From positions 1-44,236 of the forward strand of contig JAGATV010000036.1 in the NCBI GenBank assembly GCA_017621075.1: DNA of 44,236 nt, written 5' to 3'. How positions within the stretch are numbered: the first letter of the stretch is position 1; each line of letters starts with the position of its first letter. Shown piece by piece: positions 1 through 8,281 of the stretch. Origin of the DNA: Lachnospiraceae bacterium. Its GTDB lineage: Bacteria; Bacillota; Clostridia; Lachnospirales; Lachnospiraceae. The notes beneath the pieces were generated by a model. The model worked only from the letters and a program-made list of their open reading frames with translations. It had not been told where the DNA came from and ran no database searches. Made by a program: the position numbers and the translations under genes.

Positions 1-1077
1 GATCATTTTGTGCCGAACAAGGATATCAAATCCGCAGAGCATTGCAAGTGCGTGAGAGAATTTGCGAGAAAGAATGAGATCACCAATTATTTTGAAGTGG
101 GACAGATGGGTATCGAGCATGCCCTCCTCCCCGAAAAAGGACTTACGGTTCCCGGAGATGTGATCATCGGAGCCGATTCCCACACTTGTACCTATGGTGC
201 GCTTGGTGCATTTTCCACAGGCGTCGGCAGTACCGACATGGCTGCGGGAATGGCTACCGGCAAGGCATGGTTCAAGGTGCCTTCTGCGATCCGTTTCAAC
301 CTGACCGGCAAGCCCTCCCAGTGGGTTAGCGGCAAGGATGTGATCTTACATATCATCGGCATGATCGGCGTGGATGGCGCCCTTTATAAATCCATGGAGT
401 TTGTGGGAGACGGCATTCAAAATCTGACTATGGATGACCGTTTCACCATTGCCAATATGGCAATCGAGGCCGGGGGAAAGAACGGTATCTTCCCTGTGGA
501 CGATATCGCCATCGCTTACCTGAAAGAACACACCAACAGAGAGTATACTGTTTATGAGGCAGACCCGGATGCAGTGTATGAGGAAGAGTACACCATCGAC
601 TTAAGTACCCTTCGTCCTACCGTTTCCTTCCCTCATCTGCCTGAAAATACCCATACCATTGATGAGATCCACGCAATGGAGCCTATCTGCATCGACCAGG
701 TGGTGATCGGTTCCTGCACCAACGGGCGCATCGATGACCTGCGCATTGCTGCAAAAGTCCTTTCCGGCAGAAAGGTGGCTACAGGTGTGCGCTGTATCGT
801 GATCCCTGCCACCCAGGCAATTTATATGCAGGCCATGGAAGAAGGCCTTTTAAAGACCTTTATCGAAGCCGGAGCGGTGGTCAGCACCCCTACCTGCGGC
901 CCCTGTCTGGGCGGTTACATGGGTGTCCTGGCACAGGGGGAGAAATGTGTATCCACCACCAACCGCAACTTTGTGGGAAGAATGGGACACATTGATTCCG
1001 AGATCTATCTGGCAAGCCCTGCCGTTGCTGCGGCAAGTGCTGTTACCGGAAAGATTTCCTGCCCCTGTGAGTTCTGA
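1..1077 (+). CDS. leuC: 3-isopropylmalate dehydratase large subunit (partial, 5' end outside window)
   Basis: Large subunit of the [4Fe-4S] isopropylmalate isomerase, which converts 2-isopropylmalate to 3-isopropylmalate in leucine synthesis, working with the small subunit encoded next. The reading frame is open from base 1 (Asp-His-Phe before the GTG at 10), so that GTG is internal and the true start lies upstream. The fragment has about 358 residues, against about 420 for the short, archaeal-like LeuC family. Cluster ligands are visible in IGSCTNGR and in [11 protein letters not shown], and the DSHTCTYG motif is present. It ends with TGA at 1075-1077. leuD follows after 74 bases, so the two are almost certainly co-transcribed. 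Homoaconitase-like paralogues share these motifs, but the leuD neighbour makes the leucine role most likely. Confidence 0.95.
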   Translation, partial: DHFVPNKDIKSAEHCKCVREFARKNEITNYFEVGQMGIEHALLPEKGLTVPGDVIIGADSHTCTYGALGAFSTGVGSTDMAAGMATGKAWFKVPSAIRFNLTGKPSQWVSGKDVILHIIGMIGVDGALYKSMEFVGDGIQNLTMDDRFTIANMAIEAGGKNGIFPVDDIAIAYLKEHTNREYTVYEADPDAVYEEEYTIDLSTLRPTVSFPHLPENTHTIDEIHAMEPICIDQVVIGSCTNGRIDDLRIAAKVLSGRKVATGVRCIVIPATQAIYMQAMEEGLLKTFIEAGAVVSTPTCGPCLGGYMGVLAQGEKCVSTTNRNFVGRMGHIDSEIYLASPAVAAASAVTGKISCPCEF

Positions 1078-1151
1078 TGCTTTTTTCTATGACAGCTATC
1101 CGGGAAAAACCATTATCAAGCGCGCTTTGACAGCGCAGAAAGAGGACTGAT

Positions 1152-1640
1152 ATGAACGCTAAAGGAACAGTTTTTAAATATGGTGACAATGTGGATACCG
1201 ATGTGATCATCCCTGCAAGATACTTGAATTCCTCCGATCCTGCAGAGCTGGCATCCCATTGCATGGAGGATATTGACAAGGAATTCATAAACAAGGTACA
1301 AAAAGGTGATATCATCGTTGCCAATAAGAATTTCGGTTGCGGTTCTTCCAGAGAGCATGCGCCCATCGCCATCAAGGCGGCCGGCGTAAGCTGCGTCATC
1401 GCAGAGACCTTTGCCCGTATTTTCTACAGAAATGCCATCAACATCGGTCTGCCCATCATTGAGTGCCCTGAGGCAGCAAAAGCCATTGAGGCAGGAGATG
1501 AAGTGGAAGTGGATTTCGACTCCGGCATCATCACTGACGTGACAAGGGGAACCACCTTTAAAGGGCAGGCTTTCCCTGAATTCATGCAGAAGATCATCGC
1601 TGCAGAAGGTCTTGTGAACTACATCAACAGCAAGCAGTGA
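1152..1640 (+). CDS. leuD: 3-isopropylmalate dehydratase small subunit
   Basis: Small (swivelling-domain) subunit that pairs with LeuC in leucine synthesis. At 162 residues it is the usual length for the short LeuD type. It shows the family hallmarks: an N-terminal [14 protein letters not shown] segment and the substrate-recognition stretch [11 protein letters not shown] near residues 57-67. An AAAGAGGA ribosome site lies a few bases before the ATG. The gene is followed after 24 bases by the convergent araC-type gene. I see no clear intrinsic terminator between them, and no leuB follows, so the rest of the leucine pathway must lie upstream or elsewhere. Confidence 0.96.
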   Translation: MNAKGTVFKYGDNVDTDVIIPARYLNSSDPAELASHCMEDIDKEFINKVQKGDIIVANKNFGCGSSREHAPIAIKAAGVSCVIAETFARIFYRNAINIGLPIIECPEAAKAIEAGDEVEVDFDSGIITDVTRGTTFKGQAFPEFMQKIIAAEGLVNYINSKQ

Positions 1641-1664
1641 TCTCCTAAGCGCATGCTGCATGGG

Positions 1665-2405
1665 TCAGACTTTCATTTTCCGATAGAAAGCAGCACGGTA
1701 CTGGGAAGGCGTCATACCGGTCTTTCGATGGAATACTTCCGTGAAATAGCTGTGGCTGGGATAGGCCAGGATAGCAGATATCTCAGAGACCGAGTAATCG
1801 GAATACTGCAGCATGTTTTGGGCGGTTTCCAGCTTCCGGGATTGGATATATGCATTGATGCAGACACCGGTTTCCTTTTTGAACAGGCGGGATAAATAGG
1901 CGGGTGACAGCTTTGCCTGCGCAGCAAGGACGTCCACAGTGATCCGTTCAAACAGATGTTCATAGATGTATTCAATACATTGAAGCACTTGTTTGGAACG
2001 TATTTTCTGTTTTCGCATATCCTGCATTCTTTTGGTATAATTCATGCACATGGATCGATGCAGATCGGATAATTCCTGCAGGGAAGTACATTGGTCTGCA
2101 GAAAGAATGTAATAGTCGCTCAGAGTGTATGAGCCGTTGAATTCCATTCCCCCTTCGATACAGTATCTTGCGATCAGGGCGGCAGTAATGGCAAAATGAT
2201 ATTTCATATTTTGAAGGGAATTGTTTGACAAGATTCCGAGTCCGGTCTTTTCTGAAAAGGGTTCTTTACAGAAATCCCGGACTTTTTTTATGTCTCCGTC
2301 CCGGATGGCATTATAAAATTCCAATTCCGGATTGTACGGCGCCCGCATGATTTCATTTTCACGGCTGAGAAATTCTCTATATAATAGTTTGTTGGAAATC
2401 TTCAT
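1665..2405 (-). CDS. AraC-family transcriptional regulator
   Basis: Predicted DNA-binding regulator of 246 residues. The C-terminal third holds the two helix-turn-helix motifs of the AraC/XylS family: ITVDVLAAQAKLSPAYLSRLFKKE, and then the signature around SVSEISAILAYPSHSYFTEVF and the following FHRKTGMTPSQYR. The N-terminal 140 residues match no cupin or other sensor that I recognise, so the inducer is unknown. An in-frame ATG at 2432 overlaps a TATAAT -10 element and would precede the mRNA start. The start at 2405 has GGGGG five bases upstream and is preferred. It is transcribed divergently from the GH5 gene, so it probably controls that gene; that is inference from position. Confidence 0.9.
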   Translation of the reverse strand: MKISNKLLYREFLSRENEIMRAPYNPELEFYNAIRDGDIKKVRDFCKEPFSEKTGLGILSNNSLQNMKYHFAITAALIARYCIEGGMEFNGSYTLSDYYILSADQCTSLQELSDLHRSMCMNYTKRMQDMRKQKIRSKQVLQCIEYIYEHLFERITVDVLAAQAKLSPAYLSRLFKKETGVCINAYIQSRKLETAQNMLQYSDYSVSEISAILAYPSHSYFTEVFHRKTGMTPSQYRAAFYRKMKV

Positions 2406-2430
2406 GATAACCCCCGTTTTCTTTTTACTC

Positions 2431-2460
2431 ATTATAGCATATTTACGACAAAAAACACAA
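2431..2460 (-). promoter_or_regulatory. Promoter of the AraC-type gene
   Basis: On the reverse strand, TTGTGT (2460-2455) and TATAAT (2436-2431) are separated by 18 bases, with an extended TG-N before the -10. Transcription would begin near 2424, about 19 bases before the preferred ATG at 2405. Confidence 0.7.
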
Positions 2461-2541
2461 GAAAACGATAGAATACCATTGAGAGATCTAATAAAGTAAA
2501 ATGGTAACCTAATTCATCGCTATATGATAGGAGGTCGTTTT

Positions 2542-3573
2542 ATGAAATTAGACAGAGGAATCAACTTGGGAGGATATTTATCACAATGCTGTCACAGTGC
2601 AGAGCATTACGATTCATTTATCGGGAAAGAGGATGTGAAGCTGATCGCAGAATCAGGCTTCGACCACATCCGCCTGCCCATCGACTATGAAGTGCTGGAA
2701 ACGGATGAGGGAGATATCCGGGAACAGGGCTATGCCCGCGTGAGGCGCGTGATTGACTGGTGTGTGGAATACGATAGGAACGTTATCCTGGACCTTCACA
2801 AAGCTTATGGGTATGATTTCAATGATGCGGGCAATGAGGAAAAGAATTCCCTGTTTGCCTCTGAGAAACTGCAGCAGAGATTTATCCGCCTCTGGAGACG
2901 GATGGCAGAGCAATTTGCAACTTATCCCAATGTTGCTTTTGAACTGTTGAATGAAGTGGTGGAAAAGGAAAATGCGCCGGCATGGAACAGTCTGATCAGA
3001 CGTACCCTTTCTGAAATCCGCCAGATCAGCAAAACAGTGCCTGTCATTTATGGCGGGATTCAGTGGAATAGTGTGAAGACACTGAAACTTTTGGAGATCC
3101 CCAATGACCCCAATGTCATATTTACTTTCCATTTTTATGAACCCCTTTTGTTTACCCATCAAAAAGCTCCTTGGGTTGAGACTATGGCCCCCAACCAGAC
3201 AGTTCCTTATCCGGAAACCATGGAATACTATCGCAGGGAGTCAAAAAAGCTGGGATTTCAGGGTGAAGTCGTTACTCTGGCCCGGTCGCAGACCATGGGG
3301 ACGCAATTTATAGAGGAAATGATAAAGGAGGCCATCGATGCGGCTCAAAAAGCAGGAGTTTCCTTGTACTGCGGAGAATTCGGCGTGATCGACCGCGCTC
3401 CGGCAGAAGATACCTTAAGATGGTTTCAGGATGTCAATACAGTATTTACAAAGTACCATATCGGCTGCGCAGTGTGGTCCTATAAAGAGATGGACTTTGG
3501 GATCACAGACGCACACTATGCCCCTATCCGGGATGCGCTGTTTCAGCTGTGGGGTGTAAAACCGAGGACATAG
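2542..3573 (+). CDS. Glycoside hydrolase family 5 (cellulase-type TIM barrel), intracellular
   Basis: A 343-residue GH5 enzyme expected to hydrolyse a beta-linked glucan, mannan or oligosaccharide with retention of configuration. The barrel signature is visible: GFDHIRLPIDY near residue 39, VILDLHKAYGYDF near 81, LLNE with the acid/base Glu138, FHFYEP near 196, YCGEFG with the nucleophile Glu279, and Trp312 after the last strand. The start at 2542 follows AGGAGG; the ATG at 2524 lies upstream of that site. There is no signal peptide or carbohydrate-binding module, so it should act in the cytoplasm on imported oligosaccharides. The neighbouring divergent AraC-type gene is its likely regulator. 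The exact substrate cannot be read from sequence alone. Confidence 0.9.
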   Translation: MKLDRGINLGGYLSQCCHSAEHYDSFIGKEDVKLIAESGFDHIRLPIDYEVLETDEGDIREQGYARVRRVIDWCVEYDRNVILDLHKAYGYDFNDAGNEEKNSLFASEKLQQRFIRLWRRMAEQFATYPNVAFELLNEVVEKENAPAWNSLIRRTLSEIRQISKTVPVIYGGIQWNSVKTLKLLEIPNDPNVIFTFHFYEPLLFTHQKAPWVETMAPNQTVPYPETMEYYRRESKKLGFQGEVVTLARSQTMGTQFIEEMIKEAIDAAQKAGVSLYCGEFGVIDRAPAEDTLRWFQDVNTVFTKYHIGCAVWSYKEMDFGITDAHYAPIRDALFQLWGVKPRT

Positions 3574-3594
3574 TCTTATGAAATGCATGAAGAG

Positions 3595-3625
3595 AAAGCC
3601 CACAGTTTTCATTGTGGGCTTTTTG
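3595..3625 (+). terminator. Intrinsic terminator after GH5 gene
   Basis: Ten-base stem AAAGCCCACA/TGTGGGCTTT (3595-3604 and 3613-3622) with an 8-base loop, followed by T residues. It lies 21 bases after the GH5 stop codon. Confidence 0.85.
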
Positions 3626-3634
3626 TGGTATAAT
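3606..3634 (+). promoter_or_regulatory. Promoter of the histidine phosphatase gene, overlapping the terminator
   Basis: TTTTCA (3606-3611), a 17-base spacer and TATAAT (3629-3634) with an extended TG-G immediately before it. The -35 element sits in the loop of the preceding terminator. Confidence 0.65.
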
Positions 3635-3704
3635 GATTCTGCTTGCGCAGAATCCACGCTGGATGACGCCATCGTGCCATAACTTATGCGAAACCGGAGG
3701 AATA

Positions 3705-4289
3705 ATGTCAATGCGCCATAATATAAATGCAAGTCCCGATCCTTTCGGACATCTCTATTTTGTCAGACATGGCCAGAGTCTCTGGAATGTGGAAAATAAG
3801 ATCTGCGGGGCCACGGATATTCCCCTGACCCGGCTGGGACATACCCAGGCCATTGAAACCGGGAAACAATTTGTAGCCCAGGGCATCCATGCAGATGAGA
3901 TCCTGTATTCCCCCTTAAGCCGTGCTGCCGAGACCGCCAGACATATTTCGGAGATCACCCGGATTCCCATGCGGGCGGAAGAACGGCTGCGGGAACAGAA
4001 TTTTGGAAAGTATGAGGCAACTCCCAGAAACGGTGCCGAATTTAAGGAGGCAAAAAAACAGTTTGTCTGCCGTTATGAAGGGGGCGAATCCATGCTCCAG
4101 CTGGCACAGCGGATCTATAATCTTTTGGATGATATCAAGGCTCAGGCCGGTCATAAGACCTATATCCTGGTGGCCCACAACGGCATTGCCCGGGTGATCC
4201 AGTCTTATTTTTATGAGATGACCAACGAGGAATATGCCGCTTTTGGAGTTGAGAACTGTACCATAGTGCGGTATGATTTTAAGGCATGA
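3705..4289 (+). CDS. Histidine phosphatase family protein (phosphoglycerate-mutase-like)
   Basis: A 194-residue member of the RHG histidine phosphatase superfamily. The catalytic RHG is at residues 21-23 in YFVRHGQSLWN. SPLSRAAETA supplies the conserved Arg, the acidic residue follows in REQNFGKYE, and the second catalytic His is in LVAHNG. Such proteins dephosphorylate small molecules such as sugar phosphates or nucleotide precursors (compare GpmB, PhoE, CobC); the substrate here is unknown. The start at 3705 follows CCGGAGG. Longer in-frame starts would overlap the promoter at 3606-3634. The stop codon overlaps the ATG of the next gene (ATGA), which suggests translational coupling to the broken lipoprotein gene. 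Confidence 0.9.
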   Translation: MSMRHNINASPDPFGHLYFVRHGQSLWNVENKICGATDIPLTRLGHTQAIETGKQFVAQGIHADEILYSPLSRAAETARHISEITRIPMRAEERLREQNFGKYEATPRNGAEFKEAKKQFVCRYEGGESMLQLAQRIYNLLDDIKAQAGHKTYILVAHNGIARVIQSYFYEMTNEEYAAFGVENCTIVRYDFKA

Positions 4290-4629
4290 AGAATTTACAG
4301 CAAAACAAGAATAGATGCAAATGGCTTTTGGCAGCTATTTTAGTGTCGGCAATCCTGTGTATCAGCGGATGTGGCAGAAAAGAGCAGGTGGCTGAGCCTT
4401 TTTATGAATATTATAATCCGGACGGCAGCCTGCGGATGATGCTTTACTATGATCCGAAGACGGGAGAGGGCCGAGGCTTGTTTATGAGGATATCTATGTG
4501 ACCCACGGCAGCATGGACTATTATTATATTTATGAAGGGGACGAGCCTGTTCCCGCATACTGCCTGATATTGGATTTTAACGTGGGAGACTGGTTGCCGG
4601 AGCTGGTGAGATATACGGATCACAGGTAA
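4286..4629 (+). pseudogene. Small lipoprotein gene with a frameshift
   Basis: Begins as a 71-codon frame with an N-terminal signal sequence and lipobox ISGC (Cys29), then a short acidic, tyrosine-rich domain. After Arg63 (about 4472-4478) the frame runs into TGA at 4499-4501. The -1 frame continues from there through LVYEDIYVTHGSMDYYYIY to a TAA at 4627-4629, with the same tyrosine-rich composition and an ordinary protein-like sequence. A single missing base explains this, giving an original product of about 114 residues. I do not recognise the family. It could also be a sequencing error or programmed slippage; no obvious slippery heptamer is present. Confidence 0.7.
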
Positions 4630-4680
4630 CTACATAGCCCTAATTACGGCAGTCTGGAAGAAAGAAGGAAATTTGTCATC

Positions 4681-6042
4681 ATGAGCATCAGTCAGTCAAA
4701 AAAATATGAGATCGATATGTGTAACGGACCGTTATTCGGCAAGATCCTGGTATTTTATATCCCCCTTATGTTGTCCGGCATATTACAGCTTTTGTTCAAT
4801 GCGGCGGATATCGTGGTGGTGGGGAGATTTGCGGGAAGTGATGCTTTGGCGGCGGTAGGCTCCACCAGTTCTTTGATCAATCTGTTGGTGAATCTTTTTA
4901 TTGGGCTGTCTGTGGGCGCCAATGTGTTGGTTGCCCGTTTTTATGGAGCCGGTCAGCAGAAAGAACTGTCGGAGATGGTGCATACGGCAGTACTCACCTC
5001 CTTTATCAGCGGGTGCATCCTGGTGGTGCTGGGAGTCTGCCTGTCGGGCCCGGCCCTGCGCATCATGGGAACCCCGGAAAATGTCATAGGACAGGCAATC
5101 CTGTATATGCGGATCTTCTTTTTGGGCATGCCCTTTATGATGGCATATAATTTCGGAAGCGCTATCCTCAGGGCTGTGGGGGATACCAAGAGACCGCTTT
5201 ACTATCTTTTGGCGGCCGGTGTCATCAATGTGATACTGAATCTGATCTTTGTGATTGTCTTTTCCATGGGAGTGGCAGGCGTTGCAGCCGCAACAGCGAT
5301 CTCCCAGGCAGTGTCCTGCGGGCTGGTGCTGCGTTGTCTGATCCGCTCGGATGCAGTCTACAGACTGGAACCTAAAAAGCTGAAGATCGCCCCGGACAAA
5401 CTTTTTAAGATGGTGCAGATCGGTCTGCCTGCAGGACTGCAGGGGGCGCTGTTTTCCATATCCAACGTATTGATCCAGTCCTCGGTAAATTCCTTTGGCT
5501 CCGTGGCCATGGCCGGCAACACGGCAGCTTCCAACATTGAAGGATTTATTTATACTTCTATGAACGCCCTCTATCAGACGGCTATCAGTTTTACGGGTCA
5601 GAATTACGGTGCCCGGGAATATAAGCGCATCGGCAGGATCTTGGGGATATGTCTTGGCTGCGTCACAGCGGTGGGGCTGGTGTTCGGAAACGGGGCCTAT
5701 TTCTTCGCGGGAACTCTGCTGCAGCTCTATTCTACAGAAGCTGAAGTCATTGCCTTCGGAACCCTGCGCATGAGTATTATCTGTACAACCTATTGTCTGT
5801 GCGGCATGATGGATGTCATGGTAGGTGTCCTGCGGGGAATGGGCTACTCCATTATGCCCATGCTGGTTTCCCTTACGGGAGCCTGTCTCTTTAGGATACT
5901 GTGGATCTATACCGTATTTCGGCAGCTTTACACGTTGGAATGCCTGTATCTGTCATATCCCATCAGTTGGGCGCTGACATTTACGGTACATGTGATCTGC
6001 TTTGCGGTGGTTTATCATAAAGTATTGCAAAAAGCATCTTGA
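4681..6042 (+). CDS. MATE family multidrug/Na+ antiporter
   Basis: A 453-residue integral membrane transporter of the MATE/MatE family (NorM/DinF-like clade) with about twelve hydrophobic segments. It exports cationic drugs or metabolites in exchange for Na+ or H+. Family features include the opening LVFYIPLMLSGILQLLFNAADIVVVGRFAG, and the duplicated second half with FKMVQIGLPAGLQGALFSISN and INFTGQN-like ISFTGQNYGA. The ribosome site AGAAGGAAA precedes the ATG. It lies 51 bases after the broken lipoprotein gene and is probably read from the same upstream promoter. The ruvA promoter overlaps its stop codon. The natural substrate is not predictable from sequence. Confidence 0.92.
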   Translation: MSISQSKKYEIDMCNGPLFGKILVFYIPLMLSGILQLLFNAADIVVVGRFAGSDALAAVGSTSSLINLLVNLFIGLSVGANVLVARFYGAGQQKELSEMVHTAVLTSFISGCILVVLGVCLSGPALRIMGTPENVIGQAILYMRIFFLGMPFMMAYNFGSAILRAVGDTKRPLYYLLAAGVINVILNLIFVIVFSMGVAGVAAATAISQAVSCGLVLRCLIRSDAVYRLEPKKLKIAPDKLFKMVQIGLPAGLQGALFSISNVLIQSSVNSFGSVAMAGNTAASNIEGFIYTSMNALYQTAISFTGQNYGAREYKRIGRILGICLGCVTAVGLVFGNGAYFFAGTLLQLYSTEAEVIAFGTLRMSIICTTYCLCGMMDVMVGVLRGMGYSIMPMLVSLTGACLFRILWIYTVFRQLYTLECLYLSYPISWALTFTVHVICFAVVYHKVLQKAS

Positions 6043-6067
6043 AACGTATGTTCGATTATGGTACAAT
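6039..6067 (+). promoter_or_regulatory. Promoter of ruvAB
   Basis: TTGAAA (6039-6044), a 17-base spacer and TACAAT (6062-6067) with an extended TG-G. The -35 hexamer overlaps the stop codon of the MATE gene. No LexA-type operator is evident beside it. Confidence 0.75.
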
Positions 6068-6114
6068 GAATCTGCAAGGCAGTCCGATAAGGCCTGTTTT
6101 CCAGGAGAGAAGAT

Positions 6115-6723
6115 ATGATAGCTTTTTTGAACGGTATAATAGAGGATATCGCCCCGGATAATGTGGTGATCGACGTGGGCGGTGTGGGGTATAATGTGAA
6201 GATATCGTCAGACACAGCCTCAAGGCTTCCCGGGATAGGGGAGCTGGTGAAGCTGTATACTTACACCTGTGTCAGAGAGGATGCGTTCCTGTTATATGGG
6301 TTCTTATCCCGCAATGACTTGGAGATTTTTAAAAAGTGCATCACGGTAAACGGCATCGGGCCGAAGGGGGCGCTTGCTATTTTGTCCGTGATGGATGCGG
6401 ATTCCCTGCGTTTTGCCATTATGTCAGGGGATACCAAGGCTATTTCCAAGGCTCCCGGGATCGGTGCCAGGACGGCTGAGCGCCTGATATTGGATCTGAA
6501 GGATAAGATCAGGATCGACGACACTATGATCTCCCGGGAAATTGCATCCACAGCAGGGGTGAATGTCCTGGCGGACAGCCCGCAGAAGAAAGAAGCAGTA
6601 GCTGCCCTGGTGTCCCTGGGATACGGACAGGCAGAAAGTTTAAAGGCAGTCAATGCCATTGAGGGAATCGAGGACATGGATTCCGGTGCGATCTTAAAGG
6701 CAGCACTGAAAAAGATGTTTTAA
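6115..6723 (+). CDS. ruvA: Holliday junction branch-migration protein RuvA
   Basis: A 202-residue tetrameric junction-binding subunit that loads the RuvB motor onto Holliday junctions during recombination and fork repair. The N-terminal OB domain starts [12 protein letters not shown]. Two helix-hairpin-helix motifs follow in [11 protein letters not shown] and [19 protein letters not shown]. The C-terminal domain III ([16 protein letters not shown]) contacts RuvB. The length is typical. The ribosome site CAGGAGAG lies upstream of ATG 6115. ruvB starts 11 bases downstream, so this is a ruvAB operon. ruvC is absent, as in most Firmicutes; RecU at 39622 is the probable resolvase. Confidence 0.98.
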   Translation: MIAFLNGIIEDIAPDNVVIDVGGVGYNVKISSDTASRLPGIGELVKLYTYTCVREDAFLLYGFLSRNDLEIFKKCITVNGIGPKGALAILSVMDADSLRFAIMSGDTKAISKAPGIGARTAERLILDLKDKIRIDDTMISREIASTAGVNVLADSPQKKEAVAALVSLGYGQAESLKAVNAIEGIEDMDSGAILKAALKKMF

Positions 6724-6733
6724 AGGAGGTCTT

Positions 6734-7723
6734 ATGGCAGTCAGGACCATTGAGACGAATATTACAGAAGAAGACATCAAAATCGAAGGCAGCTTAAGGC
6801 CTCAGACTCTAGATGACTATATTGGTCAATCCAAGATCAAGGAAAATCTGAAGATTTATATCGAAGCGGCCAGGCAGCGCAATGATGCCCTGGATCATGT
6901 GTTGTTCTACGGTCCTCCCGGACTGGGCAAGACCACCCTTGCAGGTATCATTGCCAATGAGATGGGAGTGCATCTTAAGGTAACCAGCGGCCCTGCCATT
7001 GAGAAACCGGGTGATATGGCAGCCATCCTTAACAATCTGGATGAAGGGGATCTGTTGTTTGTGGATGAGATCCACCGTTTGAACCGGCAGGTGGAAGAGG
7101 TGCTTTATCCTGCCATGGAGGATTACTGTATCGATATCATGATCGGGAAGGGTTCTTCGGCCCGTTCCGTGCGCTTAGAGCTTCCAAGGTTTACCCTTGT
7201 GGGGGCAACTACCAGAGCGGGACTTTTAACAGCCCCTTTGCGGGACCGCTTTGGCATGATCCATCACCTGGAATTTTACAGTGTGGAAGAATTACAACAG
7301 ATCATCATGCATTCTGCCAAAGTGTTGGAAGTGGAGATCGAGCCTGCGGGGGCAAAGGAGATGGCAAGAAGGAGCCGCGGTACTCCCAGGCTTGCCAACC
7401 GCATCTTAAAACGCGTGAGAGATTTTGCACAGGTAAAATATGACGGCATCATCACAGAGGAGGTAGCCCGCACGGCCCTTGACCTGATGGATGTGGACAA
7501 GCTGGGTCTGGATCACATTGACCGCAACCTTCTCCTTACCATGATCGATAAATTTGGCGGTGGTCCCGTGGGTCTGGATACCCTTGCGGCGGCTATCGGT
7601 GAGGATGCAGGGACCATTGAAGATGTTTATGAGCCTTATCTGATCAAAAACGGATTTCTGAACCGTACTCCACGGGGAAGAGTCGCCACCGATCTGGCTT
7701 ACAGGCACTTGGGGTTAAGCTGA
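6734..7723 (+). CDS. ruvB: Holliday junction branch-migration helicase RuvB
   Basis: A 329-residue AAA+ ATPase motor that pumps DNA through RuvA-bound Holliday junctions. Walker A is GPPGLGKTT (about 60-68), Walker B is [10 protein letters not shown], sensor 1 is GATTRAG, and the arginine finger lies in PLRDRFG. The C-terminal winged helix contains [10 protein letters not shown]. The AAAGGAGG ribosome site overlaps the ruvA stop region. The length is a little under that of E. coli RuvB, as is usual in clostridia. Confidence 0.98.
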   Translation: MAVRTIETNITEEDIKIEGSLRPQTLDDYIGQSKIKENLKIYIEAARQRNDALDHVLFYGPPGLGKTTLAGIIANEMGVHLKVTSGPAIEKPGDMAAILNNLDEGDLLFVDEIHRLNRQVEEVLYPAMEDYCIDIMIGKGSSARSVRLELPRFTLVGATTRAGLLTAPLRDRFGMIHHLEFYSVEELQQIIMHSAKVLEVEIEPAGAKEMARRSRGTPRLANRILKRVRDFAQVKYDGIITEEVARTALDLMDVDKLGLDHIDRNLLLTMIDKFGGGPVGLDTLAAAIGEDAGTIEDVYEPYLIKNGFLNRTPRGRVATDLAYRHLGLS

Positions 7724-7731
7724 GAAAGTGC

Positions 7732-7760
7732 TTGCTAGTATCCGGAATCTGATATATAAT
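7732..7760 (+). promoter_or_regulatory. Promoter of zapA
   Basis: TTGCTA (7732-7737), a 17-base spacer and a perfect TATAAT (7755-7760). Its position places the mRNA start near 7767, downstream of the ATG at 7763, and so rules that ATG out. Confidence 0.75.
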
Positions 7761-7834
7761 AAATGTTGGATTATTTTCTGACAGATCGAACAGATATCCT
7801 GTTTGCAGATACTTACGGTGAAAGAGGTGGAGTG

Positions 7835-8236
7835 ATGTCTTCCAAGACGGATACAGAGGTTATCATTGGCGGCAAGGTATTTACCTTAAGCGGATATGAA
7901 AGCGAAGAATATCTTCAAAAAGTAGCTTCTTATATCAACAATAAAGCAAATGAATATGGGAAGCTGGATAATTTCAGACATCAGCCGCTGGACACCCAGA
8001 GCGTATTGTTACAGTTGAATATAGCGGATGATTATTTTAAGGCAAAGAAACAGATTGCCCTTTTGGAAGAGGATATCGAGACCAAGGATAAGGAATTGTA
8101 CAATTTGAAGCATGAGCTGATTTCTGCCCAGATCAAATTGGAAAATTCCGAGAAGCAGGTAAAAGAACTGCAAAAGGAAATCAGTGAAAATGCCAAGAAA
8201 ATAGTCCGTCTGGAAACAGAGTTGAAAGGGAAATAG
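7835..8236 (+). CDS. zapA: Cell division protein ZapA
   Basis: A 133-residue FtsZ-associated protein that bundles FtsZ filaments at the division ring. The N-terminal globular part has the ZapA pattern EVIIGGKVFTLSGYESEEYLQKVASYIN. A long charged coiled coil fills about residues 70-130. The start at 7835 follows AGAGGTGG. An in-frame ATG 72 bases earlier lies before the predicted transcription start. The protein is longer than Bacillus ZapA because of the extended coiled coil, which is common in Lachnospiraceae. It is followed by a terminator and then by the U32 and SEDS-PBP genes. Confidence 0.9.
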   Translation: MSSKTDTEVIIGGKVFTLSGYESEEYLQKVASYINNKANEYGKLDNFRHQPLDTQSVLLQLNIADDYFKAKKQIALLEEDIETKDKELYNLKHELISAQIKLENSEKQVKELQKEISENAKKIVRLETELKGK

Positions 8237-8240
8237 AGGG

Positions 8241-8266
8241 AAGCTGTCCGTTTCGGACAGCTTTTG
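8241..8266 (+). terminator. Intrinsic terminator after zapA
   Basis: Nine-base stem AAGCTGTCC/GGACAGCTT (8241-8249 and 8255-8263) with a GTTTC loop and a short T run. It sits just before the ribosome site of the U32 gene, so it may attenuate rather than fully stop transcription into it. Confidence 0.75.
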
Positions 8267-8281
8267 ATTTTGGAGAATAGG

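Noticed and set aside
1641-1664. Terminator between leuD and the AraC-type gene
   Set aside because: The gap is only 24 bases and has no stable stem with a T run.
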